In this document: positions 16,048 through 22,723 of the stretch, one piece after another
Numbering within the stretch: position 1 is the first letter of the stretch
Layout of the letters: every line of letters begins with the position of its first letter
DNA from: an archaeon
Lineage (GTDB): Archaea > Thermoproteota > Nitrososphaeria > Nitrososphaerales > JACAEJ01
DNA length: 27,301 nt
Direction: 5' to 3'
NCBI GenBank assembly: GCA_024256265.1
Contig: JACGUK010000015.1
Coordinates: forward strand, 1-27,301
Made by a program: the position numbers and the translations under genes
The notes under the pieces: generated by a model
Database searches by the model: none
The model's input: the letters and a program-made list of their open reading frames with translations, nothing else
What the model was told of the DNA's origin: nothing

Positions 16048-16962
16048 ATGAGAGAGCTCATAATAATAGGTTCAGGACCTGCAGGCTTGACAGCAGCAAT
16101 TTATGCTGCTAGAGCAAATCTTAAGCCTCTTGTAATTACAGGATTGCCGCTTGGAGGGCAACTAATGCTAACTACTGAAGTTGAGAATTACCCTGGCTTT
16201 TCTGATGGCATTCAAGGACCTGAATTGATGGATAGGATGAGAAAACAGGCTGAAAAATTTGGTGCAGAATTCATAGAATATGATGTAACATCTGTTAATT
16301 TCTTATCATATCCTTTTGAAGTGAGAGTTGAAGACGATGTGTACAAAGCTAAAGCGATTATAATAGCGACAGGAGCTTCTGTAAAATGGCTAGGATTAGA
16401 GTCTGAGCAAAGGCTTATAGGTAGAGGAGTGTCATCATGTGCTACGTGTGATGCCCCCTTCTTCAAGGATAAAGATGTAGTAGTTGTGGGAGGAGGAGAT
16501 ACAGCTATAGATGATGCTTTATTACTTACAAAACATGCAAAAAAGGTTACAATAATACATAGAAGAGATAAGCTTAGAGCCAGCAAGATTTTGCAAGATA
16601 GAGCTTTTAAGAATGAGAAGATAAATTTCAAGTGGAATAGTGTAGTAGAGGATATTATTGGTGATAATAAAGTTGAGGGCATTATAACAAAAGATGTAAA
16701 GACAGGAGAGAAAAGTAAGATGGACTGCCAAGGAGTCTTTATAGCCATTGGTCACAAGCCAAATATAGATCTTTTCAAGGGGCAGATAGAGATCGATGAT
16801 AAGGGGTATATAATAAAGAGAAATAATACTGAGACCAATATAAAAGGAGTATTTGTAGCTGGGGATGTTTGTGATTATCGATACAGGCAAGCTATAACAG
16901 CAGCAGGCATGGGTTGCCAAGCAGCCATGGATGCTGAGAAGTATCTAGAATCTATGGAATGA
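16048..16962 (+). CDS. trxB: Thioredoxin reductase
   Basis: 304 residues, a complete low-molecular-weight thioredoxin reductase. FAD-binding GSGPAGLTAAIYAARA is at 8-23. The NADPH domain has VVVVGGGDTAIDDALLL and HRRDKLRAS. The redox-active disulfide is C131-ATC-C134, and the FAD-binding end is FVAGDVCDYRYRQAITAAG. It reduces thioredoxin or a glutaredoxin-like partner. ATG 16048 lies just after a TATA-like TTATTAAA, so the transcript is probably leaderless. The last codons of this gene are repeated 2.4 kb downstream, which brackets the tubulin cassette. Confidence 0.96.
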   Translation: MRELIIIGSGPAGLTAAIYAARANLKPLVITGLPLGGQLMLTTEVENYPGFSDGIQGPELMDRMRKQAEKFGAEFIEYDVTSVNFLSYPFEVRVEDDVYKAKAIIIATGASVKWLGLESEQRLIGRGVSSCATCDAPFFKDKDVVVVGGGDTAIDDALLLTKHAKKVTIIHRRDKLRASKILQDRAFKNEKINFKWNSVVEDIIGDNKVEGIITKDVKTGEKSKMDCQGVFIAIGHKPNIDLFKGQIEIDDKGYIIKRNNTETNIKGVFVAGDVCDYRYRQAITAAGMGCQAAMDAEKYLESME

Positions 16963-16973
16963 CAACTAATTAT
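16928..16973 (+). repeat. Direct repeat, copy 1 (trxB 3' end)
   Basis: The stretch spans the last codons of trxB, its stop and about 10 bases beyond. A 20-base core, ATCTAGAATCTATGGAATGA, is exact at both sites. Flanking GCTGAGAAG and AACTAATTAT each differ by one base or so from copy 2. Confidence 0.85.
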
Positions 16974-17116
16974 CTATTTAGGCACCGCTTCTTATACTGC
17001 TTAAGAGAAAAAGATTGAAGGATAGGGAAGAAACTCCGATTCAGTCTGAGTACTGCTGCTCCCATGAAGTATTTCCTAACCGACTATTTCTTGAGTTTTA
17101 TGGAATGTGTGATTAA

Positions 17117-17677
17117 TTAGAGCCTTCTCCTAACTGGTTGCTTCAGCTTCAATGCTAAAGTCTTCTGTAAACCTTCAAAGGCTTCCACAACCTCCTCCTT
17201 TGCTAGGTACTGATCTTCCTCGGCGACCTTGACATCACGCTCTGAAATTGTAACAGGCCCAATCACTATAGGCAGAGACAGTCCAAGGATCTTGCTCATG
17301 ACCCTGATAGTTCTGGGATATGTTACATTATTTCTATAGCTAAAGGAGAATACCCCTGATTCAAGGTTGGGTTTTGGCTCCAAGGGCACGATAAGATCCT
17401 TTGAGGAGAAACCCTCCAAGAGCTTTTGATAATTTGCCTTGATATCATTCGTCAATGTCTCTCTCTTCTCTTTCAAAGTCTTTGCCCTCTCAATAAGGTC
17501 TGATTCGTCCTTCCACTGATACCCAGCCAGCTTGGCGAACTTAGACTCTCTCACATCCCTTTTGGGCTTCTGCTTTAACTCATCTTTAACCCAGGCCAGC
17601 TCAGCTTCTACTTGCCTAAGCTTCTCCTCATCATCTTCAAGCCTAAGAGAAAGGCTCTCAATATCAGAAAAATCCAT
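17117..17677 (-). CDS. Coiled-coil protein, downstream partner of the tubulin-like gene
   Basis: 186 residues, family not recognised. Residues 1-36 and about 60-90 are strongly helical and charged (LRLEDDEEKLRQVEAELAWV; LIERAKTLKEKRETLTND), giving a likely antiparallel coiled-coil. Residues ~95-186 look globular, with PLEPKPNLESGVFSFSY, alternating hydrophobic strands and a very basic end (PVRRRL). No signal peptide or membrane helix is seen. It starts 17 bases after the tubulin-like gene on the same strand and shares its more GC-rich codon use, so the two were probably acquired and are expressed together. A role as adaptor, filament-binding protein or regulator of the tubulin-like protein is a reasonable guess only. 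Confidence 0.7.
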   Translation of the reverse strand: MDFSDIESLSLRLEDDEEKLRQVEAELAWVKDELKQKPKRDVRESKFAKLAGYQWKDESDLIERAKTLKEKRETLTNDIKANYQKLLEGFSSKDLIVPLEPKPNLESGVFSFSYRNNVTYPRTIRVMSKILGLSLPIVIGPVTISERDVKVAEEDQYLAKEEVVEAFEGLQKTLALKLKQPVRRRL

Positions 17678-17694
17678 ACTCAGATTACCTCAAA

Positions 17695-19047
17695 TCAGCT
17701 GAAGTGTTTAACGACGTTGATGAGACTCTGCTTGAACTCCTCCTGCTTCAGTCCCCACCTTTCGTATTCAGCCCTGTACCCATCCCAAGCATCCTCGGCC
17801 TCTTTGGCTATGGACAAGATCTTGCTGCCGATGGCCTTATTGTTCAGCAGAACCAAGACGCCCCCTGGCTCTTTTCCCAGACAGGGAATTCTTATGAAGA
17901 TTATTCTTTTATCCTCCGTTGGAAACCTATCTTTGATTACCCTCCTCAAGCCCTCTCTATGCTCATGCTCAAACTTGCCCCGGACCTTCACCAATACACA
18001 AGCGGAGCCCTTCTCCCCAACTGTACGACTGGGCTCTTCGCCCTCAAAGTCGAAGAGTACACCATCCCTAGCCTCTGAGAAAGAGGTGAGTATGCCATTA
18101 ATTTCAGATTCCTTTGGCACTACAGGGATGAGCCATGGAAATATGAACCTGGGCTTAGAGCTGGCTAACCAGGTCCTGTAGTTGGACATATCCCACTCCG
18201 TCTCCCTCGTAAAGGAGGCCACGAACAGTGACATCATATGGGCTGGGATTAGGTTCATGTTCCTATAATCCCTCCATCCGATTTCAAGCTCTTCAGGAAG
18301 CTCATCCACAACGGATGATCTCTTCGAAAGCCCATCAGAAAACCTGGCCGCTAGGCTCCTCAGGGCTTTGTTATCTATTAGCATAGGTACATCAGAGTAC
18401 TTAATCTGATAGTCAAGGTTCATCACGATGCTTATGGCTGCTGGGCCAAGGATCACAGGGTCCCATCCGAACTCTGGAAGAAGACCAAAGGTCGCCACTA
18501 CTTGGGTCCCTTCCCCTGTACTTTTGATATGCTCCATGAATGCACTGGCAAAGGCGCCGCCTGTCCCCCCGCCCATAGCAAAGGGTACATTGAAGCCTCG
18601 AACAGGCTCAGGTGATAGCTCTTCAAACCTCCTTTGCACATCATATTTGGTCTCAATTTCATTCCTAAACCTCGACCTACCTTCTGCCCAGTTCCTGGCA
18701 GCTCCTCCCATCCCATAGAGAGCATGCTTATCCTTCATGGCGAATAGTTCAGGGTAAGACTGTAGGATCAGGTTCGCAGCCCTCGGGTCAAGGTCTATCA
18801 GAAGGGCCCTCGGGACCATGGGTATTTCAGCCTTCTTGTAAGGGAGTCCTAACCTGAGCACTGTGCTACCGTACCTCCTCAAAACCATAATCTGTTCCTT
18901 TTCGCCCTTGAGAACGGGACGGCGTGGGTCAGCACCAACATCGATGAGGATCCAACGGTAGGCTTCTGCCCCTATCCCGATCCCACAATGCCCAAAGGAT
19001 GCGCAGATGACTGGGTTTGGTGCTAGTGGAGCTCTCTCTAATGTCAT
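17695..19047 (-). CDS. Tubulin-superfamily GTPase (tubulin/artubulin-like)
   Basis: 450 residues, the length of eukaryotic tubulins. Motifs occur in tubulin order: FGHCGIGIGAEAYRW (18-32; tubulin GQCGNQIG), PRALLIDLDPRA (79-90), YGMGGAARNWAEG (111-123; tubulin GAGNNWAKG), the GTP-binding loop MGGGTGGAFASAFMEHI (158-174), TFGLLPEFGWDPVILGPAA (186-204), and VPMLIDNKAL (220-229; tubulin CIDNEAL). A C-terminal H11-H12-like end (AEYERWGLKQEEFKQSL) is present, but no acidic tail. The NARN-W and IDN-AL motifs and H11-H12 favour tubulin over FtsZ or CetZ. The T7 region (DYRNMNLIP) lacks acidic residues at the usual catalytic positions. It presumably forms GTP-dependent filaments. It is probably horizontally acquired: two sampled 60-base lines are 57-63% GC against 37-40% in trxB and cdhE lines. 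GGAGGT lies 9 bases before ATG. Confidence 0.88.
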   Translation of the reverse strand: MTLERAPLAPNPVICASFGHCGIGIGAEAYRWILIDVGADPRRPVLKGEKEQIMVLRRYGSTVLRLGLPYKKAEIPMVPRALLIDLDPRAANLILQSYPELFAMKDKHALYGMGGAARNWAEGRSRFRNEIETKYDVQRRFEELSPEPVRGFNVPFAMGGGTGGAFASAFMEHIKSTGEGTQVVATFGLLPEFGWDPVILGPAAISIVMNLDYQIKYSDVPMLIDNKALRSLAARFSDGLSKRSSVVDELPEELEIGWRDYRNMNLIPAHMMSLFVASFTRETEWDMSNYRTWLASSKPRFIFPWLIPVVPKESEINGILTSFSEARDGVLFDFEGEEPSRTVGEKGSACVLVKVRGKFEHEHREGLRRVIKDRFPTEDKRIIFIRIPCLGKEPGGVLVLLNNKAIGSKILSIAKEAEDAWDGYRAEYERWGLKQEEFKQSLINVVKHFS

Positions 19048-19050
19048 AGC

Positions 19051-19146
19051 TTAACTACCTCCGCTCCCTCCCAGCATTAGAAGATCACCTTCTTTGACTG
19101 CCAATTTAGGTGGAGTAAATCTACTGGATTTCAGAAATATGCTCAT
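19051..19146 (-). CDS. Possible 31-residue leader ORF of the tubulin operon
   Basis: ATG 19146 opens a 31-codon frame ending in TAA 19051-19053, three bases before the tubulin-like ATG. It begins MSIFLKSSRFTPP and ends with GGSGGS, the last part encoded by the ribosome site of the next gene. GAGGGA lies 8 bases before the ATG. The frame may be a real small protein, a translational-coupling leader, or chance in a 5' untranslated region. The internal AGGTGATC argues that part of it is ribosome-binding sequence. Confidence 0.35.
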   Translation of the reverse strand: MSIFLKSSRFTPPKLAVKEGDLLMLGGSGGS

Positions 19147-19168
19147 CTTCAAATTCCCTCTTTTGGAA

Positions 19169-19176
19169 TATTATAC
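19169..19176 (-). promoter_or_regulatory. TATA box of the tubulin cassette
   Basis: GGTATAATATTCC on the minus strand, core TATAAT at 19170-19175, lies about 27 bases before ATG 19146 and 125 before the tubulin-like ATG. The cassette therefore appears to carry its own promoter. Confidence 0.5.
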
Positions 19177-19360
19177 CACTTTATCATCATTTTCATTAGT
19201 TTATAAAGATTTAGTTTAAGTAATATTGCATTTATGAGAACCTATTTCTTGAATCCATCGTCTTTGTCAAAGCTACTTAACTTCCCTTAGATTCTCTTCA
19301 TCTGCAGTTTTTTCACATCAATACAGAATAGAGCTATTCAATTGATCCCAAAAATAGCCC

Positions 19361-19407
19361 ATAGATGGTGAGAAGCATCTAGAATCTATGGAATGATAAC
19401 TAATCAT
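19361..19407 (+). repeat. Direct repeat, copy 2 (duplicated trxB 3' end)
   Basis: Matches 16928-16973, with the same 20-base core ATCTAGAATCTATGGAATGA and only a few substitutions in the flanks (GGTGAGAAG, TAACTAATCAT). A weaker, gapped similarity continues upstream (CCAA...AGCC.AT against trxB). It is a fragment of the trxB end without a reading frame, and it also contains the stop codon of the convergent AAA-associated gene (19404). Confidence 0.85.
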
Positions 19408-19877
19408 AAGAGTTTGATCTTATCCTCTTTGCTATTATATCTCAATAACAATCCATGGCGCCCCCATTCAATCATCCATTCAGACGCTACATCACTATCA
19501 ATCTCATGAAGCTCTTCTGTTAAGAAATTCGATAACTCTTCCTTTGTAATCTCTTTCTCCTCCTTTTGGCTTACGAATTCTATCAACTTTTTGAATTGAT
19601 CTAGCGTAATCAATCTATTGCCAAGATGTTTCTTTCTACCTCTAGTCCCATCGCTCAAGAATTTTGAACCCTCATCTGTGAGCAAAATATCTCCAGACTC
19701 TGCTCTTAAAAACCCTAAGAACTCTGCAGCTTCAATAACAGGAAGAAGATCGTCAAGCTCTAAGCTTAAGTCATCGGCTATCTTGGCAACATCAACCTTA
19801 CCGCCAAAATCCTCTAAGGCCTCTAGGAGCCCTATAACACGGCTGTAATGAACCCTTGGTATAGACATCTGAATCAT
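19404..19877 (-). CDS. AAA-associated C-terminal domain protein (ABC transporter partner)
   Basis: 157 residues. It resembles the domain found fused to, or next to, NitT/TauT-type ABC ATPases (AAA_assoc_C). A winged-helix-like N-terminal half (HYSRVIGLLEALEDFGGKVD, then IADDLSLELDDLLPVIEAAE) precedes LLTDEGSKFLSDGTRGRK and an all-helical C-terminal half ending HGLLLRYNSKEDKI. It probably regulates or assists the ATPase. The preceding ATPase gene ends 37 bases away in the same direction, so it is the last gene of the transporter operon. In many genomes the two parts are one protein; here they are separate. The specific action is not known. Confidence 0.75.
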   Translation of the reverse strand: MIQMSIPRVHYSRVIGLLEALEDFGGKVDVAKIADDLSLELDDLLPVIEAAEFLGFLRAESGDILLTDEGSKFLSDGTRGRKKHLGNRLITLDQFKKLIEFVSQKEEKEITKEELSNFLTEELHEIDSDVASEWMIEWGRHGLLLRYNSKEDKIKLL

Positions 19878-19914
19878 GATGCTTTCACCATAAATTTTAA
19901 TGTTGCGCTCAACT

Positions 19915-20688
19915 TTATGCTATGAGGGATGTAATTCTATCTGCCAATTCGTATAATTCTTGGCTTCGCTTATCCCTTGGTCTTAGCAAGTCTACATCGA
20001 ATTCTGCCATCACAGTTCCAGGTCTATGGCTTAAGACTATTACTCTATCAGATAAGTAGACAGCCTCCTCTACATTATGAGTAACCATAATTATGATCTC
20101 TGGCGAAGTGAATTTGTCACTCCATAGCTTTAGTATCTCCTCTCTAAGACCTTCAGCAGTGAGAGGGTCAAGAGACGAAAATGGTTCGTCCATCAATAAA
20201 ATTTCAGGGTCTGTTACCAATGCTCTTGCTAAACCCACTCTTTGCTTCATCCCGCCAGATAGCTCTCTAGGGTAAGCATCTTCAAAGCCCTCCAACCCTA
20301 CCTCCTGTATTATCTTCAAAGCTCTCTCCCGTCTTCGCTCCTTAGGTATGCCTTGAGCTTCCAAGCCTAACTCAACATTCTCAGTCACATTTAACCAAGG
20401 TAATAGTGCAAAAGATTGAAAGACCATAGACATATGAGGATTTACACTTTGAACCCTCTCACCTTTATAGATAACTTCACCCTTATCTGGAGGCACTAAG
20501 CCCATTATGATTCTTAGAAGGGTGGATTTGCCACAGCCTGATGGCCCAACTATGGATATGAATTCGTGTTCATGGACAGAGAAACCAGTATTTTTTAAGA
20601 TAGGGACTTTTCTACCATGGTAAGTAAATTCCTTACTTACATTTTTTACATCGAGAACAGGTGTTACCAATCGTACTTTAATACTCAA
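19915..20688 (-). CDS. ABC transporter ATP-binding protein, NitT/TauT type
   Basis: 257 residues with every ABC motif: Walker A GPSGCGKST (48-56), Q-loop VFQSFALLPWLNVTENV, signature LSGGMKQR (142-149), Walker B ILLMDEPFSSLDP, and switch histidine in VTHNVEEA (H203). The LLPWLNVTENV and MKQR forms are typical of nitrate/sulfonate/taurine-type importers. The start overlaps the permease gene by 11 bases. Substrate is not determinable here: relatives transport nitrate, alkanesulfonates, pyrimidine precursors or unknown oxyanions. Confidence 0.93.
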   Translation of the reverse strand: MSIKVRLVTPVLDVKNVSKEFTYHGRKVPILKNTGFSVHEHEFISIVGPSGCGKSTLLRIIMGLVPPDKGEVIYKGERVQSVNPHMSMVFQSFALLPWLNVTENVELGLEAQGIPKERRRERALKIIQEVGLEGFEDAYPRELSGGMKQRVGLARALVTDPEILLMDEPFSSLDPLTAEGLREEILKLWSDKFTSPEIIIMVTHNVEEAVYLSDRVIVLSHRPGTVMAEFDVDLLRPRDKRSQELYELADRITSLIA

Positions 20689-22402
20689 TTCTATACCTCC
20701 CTACAACTATTCTGTATAGCCTTCTCCAGACAAGCCTGTTAATTGTAAAAATTACAATAATCATTGCAAAAACACACAATAGAAGCAAGGCAACATTTCC
20801 CAACTCATAAGCCGCTATATCTAATAATGCACCTATCCCTAAAACTGAATAAATCTTACCACCAAACATGATATATTCTGAGACAATGAGGGCGTTCCAG
20901 CCTCCTCCCCAACCAGTTATGCTGCCTGTAACCAAAGAAGGGTAAATAGATGGTAAGAGAAACCTCCTCCAATAAACTCCTCCCTTCGCGTTGAATGTTT
21001 TAGCAACCTCTTCTATATCACTTGGAATTGACTTTGCCCCTCCTATTAGGTTAAAGAGTAGATACCACTGCATTCCTGTGAGTATGAGCAGAATGGAAGC
21101 AAATTCTTGCCCATAGGGTAAACCTATAAACAGGACAAATATGAAGGGGAAGAAGGCTACAGCAGGAATAGAAGCAAAAGTCTGAAAAATTGGCATAAGA
21201 GAACTGAACAATCTTGGGCTCTTAGAGATCTTTATAGCAACAGGAAGAGTCCAGCCCACTGCTATCAAGTAAGCTACAAAAAGGCGTGCCATTGATAAGA
21301 TTATGGCTGAAGGTATGGAGAAGACTAACTGAGCAGTTCCATTCTTTACAAAAAGTAGCTCAAAAGACTCTATAAAAGGAGACCCTTGCTCTAATATCAA
21401 CAAGGCTAATCCATACGCAAAGGCAGAAAACAAAACCAATATAATAGAATATGAAAATATTTTTGTAACTATAATGTTTTCAATTAATTTACTATAGACC
21501 CTTGCGAAAAAATTACCTGCCATGGAGAAAGCATTTGAGAAGATTGTCACAATCTTACTCGACAGTGTATGTATAAGAGGCCTTGGATGTCTGACTAAGA
21601 AACTTGTCAATCTAGAGAGAGGAAAGGCAGCTTCTTTTGAAGGTTCAATAGCAGAAACATAATCATACTTGAAACGGTTTGCATAAGCCTCTAAGGGTCT
21701 CCACACAAAAATGTCTATGAGTAAAATTGTTGTAACAAGGGCTCCTAGCCCTAGAAAGGCATCTCCAAAATCGCCCTTGTAAGCAGAGGTAGCAAGGAAA
21801 CTTCCTATTCCTTGGAGAATGTAAGTCTTTGAGCCAAGGGATATTATCTCAGCTGCAACGAGAAAGTACCATCCAGCAGCCCAAGACATTATGCTATTAT
21901 AAACTAATTTAGGAACAGTAGCTGGTATATACAACTTCCTAATCTTCGTCCAGCCTTTAACACCAAAGGATTCCGATGCTTCTTCTATATCCTTTGGTAT
22001 CGATGATACTTGCTCATAAACTGCAAAAGTAAGGTTCCAAGCCATACTGGTGAAGATAAGAAATATTGCAGCAAATTCTACTCCAAGCCAACTGCCATCA
22101 AAAAGGGCTATAAAGAAGAAGACAGCAGCAGGGAAGAAGCCAAGAATTGGTACTGATTGAAGAATGTCAAGAATAGGAATCAGTATCTTCTCTGCTCTCG
22201 CTTTCTTTGCAGCAATTATGCCATAAGTTATGGCAAAGGCTAGAGATATTAGAAAGGCTATGAGCATCCTAATCAAAGAGCTTAAAGTATAAAAAAGGAT
22301 AGAGAATGGGTTTAATGCTATAATTTCATCTTGAGCATAAACAGTTGGAATGAGCAGTAAGAAGAGTAGGCAAATAAGTATTAAAGAGTTTATCTTGCTC
22401 AT
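20678..22402 (-). CDS. ABC transporter permease with two fused transport domains
   Basis: 574 residues containing two BPD_transp_1 permease domains in tandem. The first (about 40-240) has the EAA-type loop DIEEASESFGVKGWTKIRKL. The second (about 320-565) has DIEEVAKTFNAKGGVYWRRF. Both carry several membrane helices, and a linker of ~60 residues with another hydrophobic segment separates them. An N-terminal hydrophobic stretch (LILICLLFLLLIPTVYA) ends like a cleavable signal, which is unusual. With the ATPase it makes a complete membrane unit from one polypeptide. No substrate-binding protein gene is near. Minus-strand CCTATATAGCC about 40 bases before the ATG is the likely promoter. Confidence 0.9.
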   Translation of the reverse strand: MSKINSLILICLLFLLLIPTVYAQDEIIALNPFSILFYTLSSLIRMLIAFLISLAFAITYGIIAAKKARAEKILIPILDILQSVPILGFFPAAVFFFIALFDGSWLGVEFAAIFLIFTSMAWNLTFAVYEQVSSIPKDIEEASESFGVKGWTKIRKLYIPATVPKLVYNSIMSWAAGWYFLVAAEIISLGSKTYILQGIGSFLATSAYKGDFGDAFLGLGALVTTILLIDIFVWRPLEAYANRFKYDYVSAIEPSKEAAFPLSRLTSFLVRHPRPLIHTLSSKIVTIFSNAFSMAGNFFARVYSKLIENIIVTKIFSYSIILVLFSAFAYGLALLILEQGSPFIESFELLFVKNGTAQLVFSIPSAIILSMARLFVAYLIAVGWTLPVAIKISKSPRLFSSLMPIFQTFASIPAVAFFPFIFVLFIGLPYGQEFASILLILTGMQWYLLFNLIGGAKSIPSDIEEVAKTFNAKGGVYWRRFLLPSIYPSLVTGSITGWGGGWNALIVSEYIMFGGKIYSVLGIGALLDIAAYELGNVALLLLCVFAMIIVIFTINRLVWRRLYRIVVGRYRIEY

Positions 22403-22484
22403 CCAACTCTGACCAGTAAAGCATTAATGAATATAGGCTATATAGGCTTAATGGGCTTTTCATTTACGAAGTTAAGACAAAAAG

Positions 22485-22570
22485 CGGGCCCGGTGGGATT
22501 TGAACCCACGACCCCCGGCTATCCTCAAAAATAGAGGGCCGATGCTCTATCCATGCTGAGCCACGGGCCC
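22485..22570 (-). tRNA. tRNA-Arg(UCU) with 11-nt intron at 37/38
   Basis: Read on the minus strand: acceptor GGGCCCG pairs with CGGGCCC, discriminator G; D arm GCTC/GAGC; anticodon stem TCGGC/GCCGG; T arm GTGGG/CCCAC with TTCAAAT. Between the anticodon-stem strands are 18 bases. CCTC pairs with GAGG, leaving bulges TAT and ATA with a TTTT loop, which is a bulge-helix-loop. Cutting after the second base of each bulge removes TTTTTGAGGAT (22521-22531) and gives loop CCTCTAA with anticodon TCT. Position 33 is then C instead of the near-universal U. The mature tRNA is 75 nt. Confidence 0.92.
22521..22531 (-). other. 11-nt tRNA-Arg intron at the canonical site
   Basis: The intron is bounded by 3-base bulges around a 4-bp CCTC/GAGG helix adjacent to the anticodon stem, and placed between mature positions 37 and 38. 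It is among the shortest possible for this motif, since the inner part is only a 4-base loop. Confidence 0.85.
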
Positions 22571-22723
22571 AACCGGATATGTTCGTAACTCTTTTATAGC
22601 CTGAGCATATCCATCATCGAATAAAGCATGCCAGATAAAAAAAGCCTTTGGTCTACTTAGGAACTGTTAAAGGGTTACTAAATCTTCACAATATCTTATA
22701 GACTTTTGAATTACAAGTTAAGA

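Noticed and set aside
16212..16920. Long minus-strand frames (178 and 132 codons) antisense to trxB
   Set aside because: They mirror a fully supported thioredoxin reductase and have no motifs of their own.
17612..18718. Plus-strand frames (up to 189 codons) across the tubulin-like gene
   Set aside because: Antisense shadows; the minus-strand protein has ordered tubulin motifs, a ribosome site and a promoter.
17695..19047. Annotation as ordinary FtsZ or CetZ
   Set aside because: The NNWA-G-like and IDNEAL-like motifs, the 450-residue length and the C-terminal H11-H12-like helices fit tubulin better; FtsZ has GGGTGTG and a different C-terminus.
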